Shown in pieces: positions 24,621 to 31,542 of a DNA stretch of 33,313 nt. The stretch is from the NCBI GenBank assembly GCA_002172675.1, contig NETF01000205.1, forward strand, positions 1 through 33,313, read 5' to 3'. Origin of the DNA: an unicellular cyanobacterium SU3 (GTDB lineage: Bacteria > Cyanobacteriota > Cyanobacteriia > Cyanobacteriales > Microcystaceae). The notes below the pieces were generated by a model, which was not told the DNA's origin, ran no database searches, and was given only the letters and a program-made list of their open reading frames with translations. The position numbers were made by a program, and so were the translations under genes. Every line of letters begins with the position of its first letter. Position 1 is the first letter of the stretch.

Positions 24621-25796
24621 ATGTCTATTGTTTTCTTAAATGATCTTAATCTTATTAGTTGGATAAAAAAGAATCTTTTTAGTAGTTGGTTGAATAGTAT
24701 CTTAACTATTATTAGTCTTTTGTTTATTTATTGGCTTGGCTATCGGTTAATTTCTTGGATATTATTTCAGGCACAATGGCAAGTGATAACCGCTAACTTA
24801 CGCTTATTTTTTGTTGGTCAATATCCTGCTAACTTATTATGGAGAGCTTGGACAAGTTTAGCTATTATTATTAGTCTCTTGGGGTTTTCCTGGGGAACTT
24901 TATCCAATAAAAATAATTTATTTAATTTTGTTAATTTAACTATTTTAGCCTTAACTGCATTAATAATAGTCTTATTAGCTATCCCTATTAGCCTAATTTC
25001 TAGCGCAAAATTATTAGGAATGTTATTATTATTCGTTATTTTTTCTCTAATTGGTAAGCAAATCAATCAAAAATTTTCTAATTTTAAAAGTTGGTTATCC
25101 TTAATCTGGATACTTAGTTTCTTTTTATTATTAGGTTTATTACAAGGGGCTTTATTTTTACGAAACGTAAGATTAGATGACTTTAGTGGTTTAATTTTAA
25201 CGGTTTTTGTTGCTATTTTTAGCATTATTTTGTCTTTTCCTTTCGGAGTATTATTAGCATTGGGAAGACAGAGTAATTTACCCATTATTCGTTGGTTATC
25301 CATCGCCTATATCGAATTAATTCGGGGTTTACCTTTAATTGGTATTCTCTTTATGGCACAGGTCATGTTACCCTTAATTTTACCTCAAGAAGTGCGGATT
25401 CAAAGAGTCATTCGAGCCATTGCCGGATTTACTTTATTTAGTGCTGCTTACTTAGCAGAAAATGTCAGAGGGGGTTTACAATCTGTACCCAAAGGACAAA
25501 CTGAAGCAGCAAAAGCATTAGGATTGAATACATTTTTTGTCTTGATTTTAGTTGTATTACCTCAAGCATTAAGAGTAGTTATTCCTACTATTGTTGGTCA
25601 ATTTATTAGTTTATTTAAGGATACTTCTTTATTAGCGATCGTGGGTTTAGTCGATTTATTGGGAATCTCTCAATCTATTTTAGCAAATCCTAAATTTATA
25701 GGTAGGTATGGAGAAGTTTATATTTTTGTTGCTACTATTTATTGGATCTTTTGTTATTCGATGTCTTTAATAAGTCGTCAATTAGAAAATAAGTAA
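24621..25796 (+). CDS. natH: Amino-acid ABC transporter permease, NatH-like
   Basis: The chosen ATG (24621) gives 391 residues; a TTG at 24564 would add 19 residues of doubtful value. Helices fill the protein. The C-terminal half carries the HisM/GlnP permease signature (LTVFVAIFSIILSFPFGVLL, ELIRGLPLIGILFM) and the EAA loop (PKGQTEAAKALGLN) that contacts the ATPase. The long N-terminal half with extra helices is typical of NatH/AapM permeases for acidic and neutral amino acids. The cognate NatG, NatF binding protein and BgtA ATPase are not in this window, so it is an orphan here. A gene of unknown function follows after 17 bases, possibly in one operon. Confidence 0.85.
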   Translation: MSIVFLNDLNLISWIKKNLFSSWLNSILTIISLLFIYWLGYRLISWILFQAQWQVITANLRLFFVGQYPANLLWRAWTSLAIIISLLGFSWGTLSNKNNLFNFVNLTILALTALIIVLLAIPISLISSAKLLGMLLLFVIFSLIGKQINQKFSNFKSWLSLIWILSFFLLLGLLQGALFLRNVRLDDFSGLILTVFVAIFSIILSFPFGVLLALGRQSNLPIIRWLSIAYIELIRGLPLIGILFMAQVMLPLILPQEVRIQRVIRAIAGFTLFSAAYLAENVRGGLQSVPKGQTEAAKALGLNTFFVLILVVLPQALRVVIPTIVGQFISLFKDTSLLAIVGLVDLLGISQSILANPKFIGRYGEVYIFVATIYWIFCYSMSLISRQLENK

Positions 25797-25813
25797 ATTT
25801 AAGAGGATATTAA

Positions 25814-26308
25814 ATGGATATTTCTGTTTTTGTAGGAAAATGGGTACTAATAGGTAGTTTTTCTATCAAGAGTGAACTTCAATTTATTGGAAGAAAACCA
25901 GATTCTAATGGGGTAAAAAACTGGTTAAATAATCCAATGTCTCAAGTTTTAAAGAGAGTGAAGTCCACAGAAGGTTTAACTTTAATAATTAATCCTGATG
26001 GAACTTTTCAAGAACAAAAAACTGGTAATCCTAAAGTTGAATGGTTTGATTGTGAAGGGGTCTTATGTGCTGAAGTAAAACCCTTTAATGGTTATATAAA
26101 TGTATTGGAGTCTAAGCCATATTTAATGACAGATCAATGTCCTTCATGGGCTAAGGATAAGAAACTCAGATACAATGATGGAGATACAAAAATCTGCGAT
26201 ACTGTCCACCTAGATAATGAACAACTAATTCGTGTAGTGTCTATTGTAACTGACGATATGTATTTTGATAAAGTTGTTCTTGTCTATGCAAAAAAAATAA
26301 CTAAGTAG
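25814..26308 (+). CDS. Protein of unknown function, lipocalin-like size
   Basis: The 164-residue protein has no signal peptide and begins MDISVFVGKWVLIGSFSIKS. The FVGKW start and LTLIINPDGTFQEQKTG recall small beta-barrel (lipocalin or DUF-type) proteins, but I do not recognise the family. Four Cys (WFDCEGVLCAEV, DQCPSW, KICDTV) are spaced so that two pairs could form. An AGAGGA ribosome site lies just upstream. It may be translated with the NatH-like permease 17 bases before it; a role in transport is not supported. Confidence 0.55.
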   Translation: MDISVFVGKWVLIGSFSIKSELQFIGRKPDSNGVKNWLNNPMSQVLKRVKSTEGLTLIINPDGTFQEQKTGNPKVEWFDCEGVLCAEVKPFNGYINVLESKPYLMTDQCPSWAKDKKLRYNDGDTKICDTVHLDNEQLIRVVSIVTDDMYFDKVVLVYAKKITK

Positions 26309-26407
26309 TTAATCATTTCTAACAATTGAATCCAATTATCTTACTGTGATCGCTGTGAAATACTGAGATGGTAATGTTGTTGCTTTTGAACGTTTCTTTT
26401 TCTAACT

Positions 26408-26944
26408 TTATGAAACTTTCAGCAATAATTGATCAACACTCGCATTATGATCGATAAAGGAAAATAAATGTTTATATTGTATTTTTCCCGTTTTATCTAA
26501 CACAAACTGTGCTGGTAAGGGTGCGCCCAAAGCTTGTCCCGTATGATACCTACGAAATACCTGACAATCAGGATTGGTCAATAAAGGTATTTTTAACCCT
26601 AAATCTTGAACCACGATTTGACTTTGTTGAGTATCGGTACTGGTAATCATTAAAATCTCTACCCCCCGTTCAACAAATCGTTCATAATACTTATTCAGAC
26701 TGATAATATGGGGATAACAAAAAGGACAATATTGCTTTTCTGTAAAGATACGAGTAAAAGCTAAAATAACAGGCTGTTTCTCAAAATAATTCCCTAATCT
26801 AACCGTTCGATTATGGGTAATATCAGGTAAAATGAAATCAGGGGCTTTACTCCCTAATAAAATTTGATTAGTAGCAGGAATTGGTAAAAAGTTATTAAAA
26901 AAACGTTGATTAAATAAACCTGTAAAATCTGTAGATGTCAACAT
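26408..26944 (-). CDS. Peroxiredoxin-like thiol protein (AhpC/TSA fold)
   Basis: The 178-residue protein has the redoxin fold: LLGSKAPDFILPD at the strand start, PVILAFTRIFTEKQYCPFCY with the active CxxC (Cys73, Cys76), GVEILMITSTD, and PAQFVLDKTGKIQYKH. It is likely a cytosolic peroxide or disulfide reductase. The CPFC motif is more like a thioredoxin-type site than the PVCT motif of classical peroxiredoxins, so it may be a disulfide reductase. It is monocistronic, with the start at ATG 26944. Confidence 0.78.
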   Translation of the reverse strand: MLTSTDFTGLFNQRFFNNFLPIPATNQILLGSKAPDFILPDITHNRTVRLGNYFEKQPVILAFTRIFTEKQYCPFCYPHIISLNKYYERFVERGVEILMITSTDTQQSQIVVQDLGLKIPLLTNPDCQVFRRYHTGQALGAPLPAQFVLDKTGKIQYKHLFSFIDHNASVDQLLLKVS

Positions 26945-26963
26945 GATTTGATTTGATTTTTTT

Positions 26964-27047
26964 CCATGATAACCCGATAACGTCCATCAAGCAGTAACTC
27001 AGAGCCACAGCTTTGGCAAAAAAGGGATAGGGTGAATGCAAAGGCTC
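26964..27047 (-). pseudogene. Remnant of a Ser/Thr kinase N-terminus
   Basis: The minus strand reads LFCQSCGSELLLDGRYRVIM, which is the zinc-ribbon and kinase-entry segment found at the start of many cyanobacterial Ser/Thr protein kinases (CxxC, then ERYRV leading to the glycine loop). The frame stops just upstream and the kinase domain does not follow, since the peroxiredoxin gene lies downstream. Only about 28 residues are recognisable, so this is a decayed fragment. Confidence 0.4.
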
Positions 27048-27217
27048 ATCTATACTTGCCATGGGTCAACCTTTTTCTAGCTTAGACTGCCAGATTCAGT
27101 TATACCCTAAATTTGTATCACGTTTCGCTTAACAAAGATAATTAATAGGGCTAAGGGTAGTTAGATCAAAAAATAAATGGTATTATAAAAGGCTGCAGCA
27201 TTTATTGAATAACTTCT

Positions 27218-27487
27218 ATGAGTTTAACCGCTAGCGAAAAGCAAAGCTTAATTAGTGAATACCAAGTTCACGAAACTGACACTGGTTCAGCCGATTTACA
27301 AGTGGCTATCCTGACCAAACGCATTACCCAATTAACCGATCATTTAAAGCAAAACCCTAAAGACCATGCTTCGCGTAGAGGACTCCTCAAAATGATTGGT
27401 CGTCGCCGACGTTTATTAGCCTATATTAACGGCAAAGATTCCAATCGTTATCAAACCCTCATTAAACGCCTTGGTATTCGTCGTTAG
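27218..27487 (+). CDS. rpsO: 30S ribosomal protein S15
   Basis: The 89-residue protein is a full-length S15 with YQVHETDTGSADLQVAILTK, LTDHLKQNPKDHASRRGLL and GRRRRLLAYI. It binds the three-way junction of 16S rRNA helices 20-22 early in 30S assembly. The start matches the family (MSLTASEKQ). A -10-like TATTATAA lies about 35 bases upstream. No terminator of its own is visible: the group II intron fragment begins within about 30 bases of the stop. Confidence 0.97.
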   Translation: MSLTASEKQSLISEYQVHETDTGSADLQVAILTKRITQLTDHLKQNPKDHASRRGLLKMIGRRRRLLAYINGKDSNRYQTLIKRLGIRR

Positions 27488-27515
27488 AAAACGCAGGAGG
27501 AATTGAGTTCTCAGT

Positions 27516-28128
27516 AGGGTCGAGGTAGATGTTTCCATCGTACCCCTCCCATCCGAAACCGTGCGTGGGTAGAGTAGAGGGAAGCTATGATGCTTTCACC
27601 CCTCTCTGTAAAATCCGAGCGTGCGGGTTTCCCTGCACTCGGCTTCCGAAAACCTTGGTCTTTCCGTCCTTTGCTCATGTGAGTATAATGATGACAACTG
27701 CTATGGATTGCTAAGAGATTCTTAGGTTTCCAGTTGTTATGGTTGCCGTCGATGTGGTGAAGTTCTACTTTTTCATCATCGATGAATTTTAAACCACAGT
27801 AACCGCATGAATGGTTTTGTCGGCGGAGTGTTTTTGTTGTACTTCCATCGTAGAGGACACTGTTTCTCTTTGACCAGTAGTTTATATCCCCGTCGTAGGG
27901 TGATTTAGTTCCTTTGACGTTGGCAAAACTGTTCTCAGAGTAGCTGATGTTTGGAAAGGCTCTTTTAACCAATTCTATTGCTTGGTATCGGTTGATGGTT
28001 TTTTGTTTTTTGAACTTTTTAAAGGTTCTTTGACTTAAGTGCCATAGGCTAAACCTTGAACCGTCCATTTTGCAGTATTTATGTCGGAAAAAGCTCATCG
28101 TCAGGGGTTTCAAGATCAGCGATCTCAA
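27516..28128 (-). mobile_element. 3' fragment of a group II intron
   Basis: Reading on the minus strand, this stretch holds the HNH-containing end of an intron-encoded protein, then a 34-nt domain V and a domain VI. The reverse transcriptase and the intron's 5' ribozyme domains are missing, so it is a 5'-truncated, immobile copy. 5' truncation is common because reverse transcription often stops early. The 5' edge is not defined precisely; the 3' end lies around 27570 or, if the second set of domain V/VI-like sequence belongs to it, near 27516. Confidence 0.65.
27568..27645 (-). ncRNA. Group II intron domains V and VI
   Basis: Domain V (27612-27645, minus) is exactly 34 nt: AAGCCGAG, TGCAGG, a GAAA tetraloop, CCCGCA, a CG bulge and CTCGGATT. 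It contains the catalytic AGC triad at its 5' side and the conserved two-base bulge. Domain VI follows as the stem AGAGGGG...CCCTCT (about 27576-27605), leading to the 3' splice region ending CTCTAC. The A-C mismatch in the upper stem may be neutral. Without the rest of the intron it cannot splice. Confidence 0.65.
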
Positions 28129-28274
28129 AAAAAAATAGATTGAACCCGACCTCTAAAAAGTACAAATAGTCTATCCAGAGCAGAAAGAGGCTAATTGTTA
28201 GAAATGAACAGAATTAATTCATAAAGAAATGATAAGAAGACTTTGCAAGTATCATTATCTTTTCATCATAATTT

Positions 28275-28544
28275 ATGGATTTTTTGCCTTTCTATCAGGA
28301 CTATTTAGAGAACACATTATCAAAAAGCAAGTTTTTACTTTTACGTATATTAGTATGGCTTCTGCAAGTTCATAAACAAGTTAGAATAGAAAGATTAGCA
28401 GCCTATCTTCCCATACCCATTTTATACCAAAGTCGCAGAAAAAAGATTCAAAGATTTCTAGTAAAACCGTGCTTAAGTCTTGTCTTATTTTGGTTTCCTC
28501 TGATAAAATTAATAACAGCTAACTGTAAATTAGCTGGGTACTGA
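28275..28544 (+). pseudogene. IS4-family transposase, N-terminal stub
   Basis: ATG at 28275 encodes FLPFYQDYLENTLSKSKFLL and LLQVHKQVRIERLAAYLPIP, then SRRKKIQRFL, the N-terminal DNA-binding region of cyanobacterial IS4-type transposases. After about 80 residues (FWFPLIKLIT) the similarity ends and the frame stops. The DDE catalytic core is missing. The region downstream is occupied by a fragment of another element on the opposite strand. Confidence 0.65.
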
Positions 28545-28810
28545 GATAATTTTTGCCTGCTTATATTTTGATGATACTGACAGATTCCCTTGGCAATTCT
28601 TTGTATTGTCTCTTCATTCACTAAATATTTCTCTTGAGAATTTTGACCATTTTGTTTGTCTACTGAGTTCATGTCATATCTTCTATGTCCTGCTGGCGTT
28701 CTAATAGCTGTAATTTTTCCAGCCTCTTCCCAACGTCGCAAAGTATCGACGCTAACCCTAAGATTGTGTGTTGCTTCTTTTGGACTAACAAACTCAGAAA
28801 TGACTTTTCC
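28448..28810 (-). pseudogene. IS607-type TnpA, MerR-like HTH fragment
   Basis: The minus-strand frame (open from 28810, no good start; TTG at 28741 is possible) reads ISEFVSPKEATHNLRVSVDT, then LRRWEEAGKITAIRTPAGHR and RYDMNSVD. This is the MerR-like DNA-binding domain of IS607 serine resolvases. The catalytic resolvase domain, which should follow with a YARVSS motif, is absent. The last 20 or so residues are antisense to the IS4 stub, so two dead elements are joined near 28520. Confidence 0.6.
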
Positions 28811-29031
28811 TCAGTGCTGTTTCCAGCATAACTACATTTGCCTAGATTGGTCTAGATATTTTTTAATTTTCTGAAAAAATTTTAAGTATGGCGATCGCTA
28901 ATTTCTTAGATTTTGTTTTTTCTTAGTTTTAAAAACCACAATATACAATAAAATTAAATGTAATATTATCTAATGACTCAGATTTCCAAGAAATCATGTC
29001 AGAAATAAGAGCAGAACAAGATAATAATTGA

Positions 29032-29211
29032 CTAATAAACTTCATCATGATTGCCAATATCGACAAAAACAACATTTCCCTCATCTGTAAAGTAAAATAT
29101 AACTCATTGGTCATACTCTATGCTAAAGCTCCATAAGTCTTTCAGTTTTCCCGATAACTTATGAGTTCTCAGACTTGGATCAAAAGGATTCTTAGTAAAT
29201 ACCTCTGACAT
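29032..29211 (-). pseudogene. RelE-type toxin remnant with internal stop
   Basis: From ATG 29211 the strand reads NPFDPSLRTHKLSGKLKDLW, SFSIEYDQ, a TGA stop (29104-29106), and VIFYFTDEGNVVFVDIGNHDEVY, then TAG at 29032. The pattern PSLRTHKL-G-L--W-FSI-YD and DIGNHDEVY is diagnostic of RelE/YafQ-family mRNA interferases. The N-terminal third and start region are missing, and the stop falls where an Arg codon (CGA) is expected. It is clearly inactive. Confidence 0.75.
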
Positions 29212-29392
29212 AAACCCAGATATCGAAGCAGACTTATCGAATGGGGAACTGACTCATGTACTGTCAAGCTGTGTATAATTGCGGCAATGTTTCCTGGATT
29301 GAACAAAACTAACTTCACGACAACACTTTCTTCTTGTTGTTGTGATTCGACAAAAATGAGTTCTACTTCTTCGCTTCTAGCTCCATCTCGGC
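29212..29392 (-). other. Possible gene remnant between znuB and the relE pseudogene
   Basis: Just after the znuB stop the minus strand has an open frame with protein-like composition: SRDGARSEEVELIFVESQQQ and EESVVVKLVLFNPGNIAAII. It has no start of its own and shows alternating beta-strand hydrophobicity. I do not recognise it. It may be the end of a former gene now fused to the relE remnant. Confidence 0.25.
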
Positions 29393-30211
29393 TTAATCTA
29401 TATGCCGACACCATAAAGCCACAATTAAAAACCCAAACAACTGAACCAAAACAATACTCGGACCACTCGGCAGATCGATCGCACCAGAAATAACCATTCC
29501 CATGACTCCACTGGTAGCACCTATAGAAGCAGCAGTGGCTAAAAAAGGGATAAACTGCTGACAAATTAATCTAGCAGTTGCAGCAGGAATAACTAAAAAA
29601 GCATTGGCCAATAAAATACCAACAGCACGAATAGTTAAGGCGATAGTAGTGGCTAAAAGCACAATAAAAAAATAGCGATAGCTACGAACAGGTACACGTT
29701 TTACTAGGGCTAAATCACTGTTAAGAGTGAGTAAAATTTGCTCTGGTAAACTAATCATAATCCAGGCTATAGTTACAGCCAAAAGTAATAACAATAAAAT
29801 CAAATCAGTATTACTAATGGCTAAAATATCCCCAAATAAAATCGATAATAAATTACCCCGATATCCCTTTAAATAACTAAAACCAATTGTACCTAAAGCG
29901 ATCGATGCCGATAGAGAAATACACAATACAGTATCGCTACCTAAATCAGTTTTATCAATTAAATAAATTACACCTAAACCAAAAGCAACGGTAAAACCAA
30001 TCAACGTCCAAGTGGCAGGAAGGTTTAATAAAGCAGCTAAAACAACTCCTAGCATGGCCGAATGTCCCACGGTATCCCCAAATAGAGAGAGACGACGTAG
30101 GATTAAAAAGCTGCCTAAAATGCCCCCTAAAATACCAAGCAGTACACCACCCAGTATCGCCCGTTGCATAAAAGGTAAACTAAAAAGACTCAGGAAATTT
30201 GCTAGGTTCAT
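29393..30211 (-). CDS. znuB: Zinc ABC transporter permease
   Basis: The 272-residue polytopic protein of the ABC-3 family has about eight helices and the conserved sequences SFLILRRLSLFGDTVGHSAM and LLANAFLVIPAATARLI. It forms the channel of the ZnuABC importer that takes Zn2+ from the periplasm. Its ATG lies inside the znuC 3' end (32-bp overlap), so the two are translationally coupled. A manganese (MntB-like) role cannot be excluded from the permease alone; the His-rich ZnuA and Zur boxes nearby point to zinc. Confidence 0.88.
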   Translation of the reverse strand: MNLANFLSLFSLPFMQRAILGGVLLGILGGILGSFLILRRLSLFGDTVGHSAMLGVVLAALLNLPATWTLIGFTVAFGLGVIYLIDKTDLGSDTVLCISLSASIALGTIGFSYLKGYRGNLLSILFGDILAISNTDLILLLLLLAVTIAWIMISLPEQILLTLNSDLALVKRVPVRSYRYFFIVLLATTIALTIRAVGILLANAFLVIPAATARLICQQFIPFLATAASIGATSGVMGMVISGAIDLPSGPSIVLVQLFGFLIVALWCRHID

Positions 30212-30953
30212 GATGATGACAAGTGGGACTAACTAAAGCACCGTATATGTGCAAGAGATTTTCGGGGGTGAGAGTGGTTTGAGGGGAACCTTGATAGAGT
30301 AAGCGACGGTTTAAACAAATTACCGAGTCACAATAGCGACTAACTAAATCTAAATCGTGGGAAACTTCCAAAATTGTCCAGTTTTGTTCTTGTTTGAGAG
30401 TGTGGAGTAAAGCAGCAAATTCCATTTCTCCCGTAGCATCTACCCCGGCTAAAGCTTCATCAAGAATTAAAAGACGACGGGGAACCACTAAACAATAAGC
30501 TAATAAAACTCGCTTTAATTCTCCTCCGCTAAGAGTACCGATTTTTTGGTTTGCTTGTTTGGTTAGATGAACTTGTTCTAAAGCTTGGTGGATAATCTCT
30601 CGTTGACCTTTGCGATCGCACCACCAATATCTGCTATTTAAGCCCAAACCCACTAACTCCGATACCGTCAATGGAAAAGTGCGCTCAAAAGGAAACTTTT
30701 GGGGAATATAGCCAATTTCGGTTTTTAATCGCTTTGACCATTTACCAGTCCCATCAAACAAACTAATTTCACCTGACTGCGCCTCAACCAACCCTAAAAT
30801 GGATTTAATCAAGGTACTTTTCCCTGCACCATTTGGCCCAATAATGGCTGTATGAGTCCCTGGCAATAATTCAAAAGAAACATTATCGACTGCTAGATAT
30901 TCCCCACGCATTACCGATAAATCTTTTACTTTAACGATGGTATCATTCATCAT
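30180..30953 (-). CDS. znuC: Zinc ABC transporter ATPase
   Basis: The 257-residue ATPase has Walker A GPNGAGKST (39-47), Q-loop YIPQKFPFE, signature LSGGE (in GTLSGGELKRVLLA), Walker B RLLILDEAL and switch SHD, and ends with a His-containing tail (PTCHHHEPSK). It drives ZnuB. Two in-frame ATGs (30953 and 30950) are candidates, both lying inside a heptamer repeat array. The spacing to znuA is 590 bp because a foreign gene and repeats occupy the gap; this probably separates znuA from znuCB transcription or weakens it. Confidence 0.9.
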   Translation of the reverse strand: MMNDTIVKVKDLSVMRGEYLAVDNVSFELLPGTHTAIIGPNGAGKSTLIKSILGLVEAQSGEISLFDGTGKWSKRLKTEIGYIPQKFPFERTFPLTVSELVGLGLNSRYWWCDRKGQREIIHQALEQVHLTKQANQKIGTLSGGELKRVLLAYCLVVPRRLLILDEALAGVDATGEMEFAALLHTLKQEQNWTILEVSHDLDLVSRYCDSVICLNRRLLYQGSPQTTLTPENLLHIYGALVSPTCHHHEPSKFPESF

Positions 30954-30976
30954 TTATCATTGAGCATTTATCATTT
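30942..30976. repeat. Heptamer short tandem repeat overlapping the znuC start
   Basis: Five contiguous heptamers, ATCATTC, ATCATTT, ATCATTG, AGCATTT and ATCATTT. They include both possible znuC start codons (CAT triplets on the plus strand), so the array forms the translation initiation region of znuC. Confidence 0.75.
30951..30965. repeat. Left copy of a perfect 15-bp inverted repeat
   Basis: CATTTATCATTGAGC here is the exact reverse complement of GCTCAATGATAAATG at 31527-31541. The pair brackets the four-helix-bundle gene, with outer ends 591 bp apart. Confidence 0.8.
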
Positions 30977-30987
30977 ATGTTTAATTT

Positions 30988-31448
30988 TCACTGTTTTTTG
31001 ATTCTGGAGGTTTTCAGAATAGAAAATAGTATTTTGGCAACTCGCGCATTCCCTTGCGTCTGTCTTGGTCGGCGTTCCCTTGCGCCGTGAGACGACGCGG
31101 GTTCCGACCGCTTTCGCCGACGCGGGGTCGCTCGTCTATTTCGTCGGCATCTTGATGTATGCTGGTGAATGATTTTTCGTCGATGTAGCCTGTATCTTTG
31201 AGTAAGGAAAGCCAGTATTTTGTTTCTAGGGTTTCTTTATAAGCGATAGATATTTTTGCTGAGAAATCTGCTGGAGAAATTCCGCCATTCGCTTCTGCAA
31301 TATTCGCTCCGATAAATGTACCGCTTCTTAATAATTGTTTGGACAAAACAAACTCCTTCTTATTTTCTTGTAAATATTTGTAGGCATTAACAATTCTGAT
31401 GGCGAATTTATAAGCCTTATCGTAGGTAACATTTTTTTCATTTAACAT
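30988..31448 (-). pseudogene. Four-helix-bundle (S23/TIGR02436-type) protein, split by an insert
   Basis: The first 103 codons encode a typical 23S-IVS/S23-family four-helix bundle: AYKFAIRIVNAYKYLQE, LSKQLLRSGTFIGANIAEAN, ISIAYKETLETKYWLSLL, and SIHQDADEI. At 31136-31039 a GC-rich 98-bp insert breaks the frame; the read-through frame ends at 31014 with an unrelated tail. Beyond the insert the original protein resumes in another frame as AKILFSILKTSRIKKQ with a stop at 30988-30990. Removing the insert gives about 120 residues, the normal length. The function of these proteins is unknown; they are often found in rRNA spacers or as stand-alone genes. The gene occupies the znuA-znuC gap. Confidence 0.8.
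31039..31136. mobile_element. 98-bp GC-rich insert in the four-helix-bundle gene
   Basis: About 66 of 98 bases are G or C in a region near 37% GC. It contains repeated modules (GCATTCCCTTGCGTC and GGCGTTCCCTTGCGCC, and two ACCCGCGTCG-like units) and self-complementary segments (CCGC...GCGG, GGCG...CGCC). It interrupts the coding sequence between the Ile (ATA) of DADEI and AKIL. It looks like a REP/MITE-type dispersed element; no coding capacity is apparent. Edges are inferred by re-joining the frame and may be off by one or two bases. Confidence 0.7.
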
Positions 31449-31464
31449 TTAGCGCGTGGGGAAT

Positions 31465-31481
31465 GCTGAGGTTTCCTCAGC
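31465..31481. terminator. Hairpin between znuA and the four-helix gene
   Basis: GCTGAGG (31465-31471) and CCTCAGC (31475-31481) form a 7-bp stem with a TTT loop. It lies downstream of znuA on the minus strand and upstream of the four-helix gene start. No T-run follows; it may still limit read-through from znuA. Confidence 0.4.
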
Positions 31482-31526
31482 TTATTCAACAACGTAAGAC
31501 ATATTTTCCATTTATCAGTATTTATT

Positions 31527-31541
31527 GCTCAATGATAAATG
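31527..31541. repeat. Right copy of the 15-bp inverted repeat
   Basis: GCTCAATGATAAATG, directly after the znuA stop codon on the minus strand, is the reverse complement of 30951-30965. It also forms a local 8-bp stem with CATTTATC at 31509-31516. Confidence 0.8.
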
Positions 31542-31542
31542 T

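Larger units (their letters stand above)
27511..28128 (-). pseudogene. HNH endonuclease end of a group II intron protein
   Basis: The frame encodes 205 residues starting from TTG at 28128 (ATG at codon 11). It has KSPYDGDINYWSKR and TLRRQNHSCGYCGLKF, then the HNH core VELHHIDGNHNNWKPKNLLA and HSSCHHYTHMSK, with zinc ligands Cys108/Cys111 and the catalytic His124-His125 region. This is the typical C-terminal HNH region of cyanobacterial intron-encoded proteins; the HNH nicks the target DNA to prime reverse transcription. The RT and maturase domains are absent. The last 45 residues (from about 161) translate intron RNA domains V and VI and are probably not a functional protein part. Confidence 0.7.

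Noticed and set aside
31014-31448. An intact 144-residue protein across the GC-rich insert
   Set aside because: The last 41 residues come from the insert and a shifted frame; the true family C-terminus is encoded beyond it to 30988.
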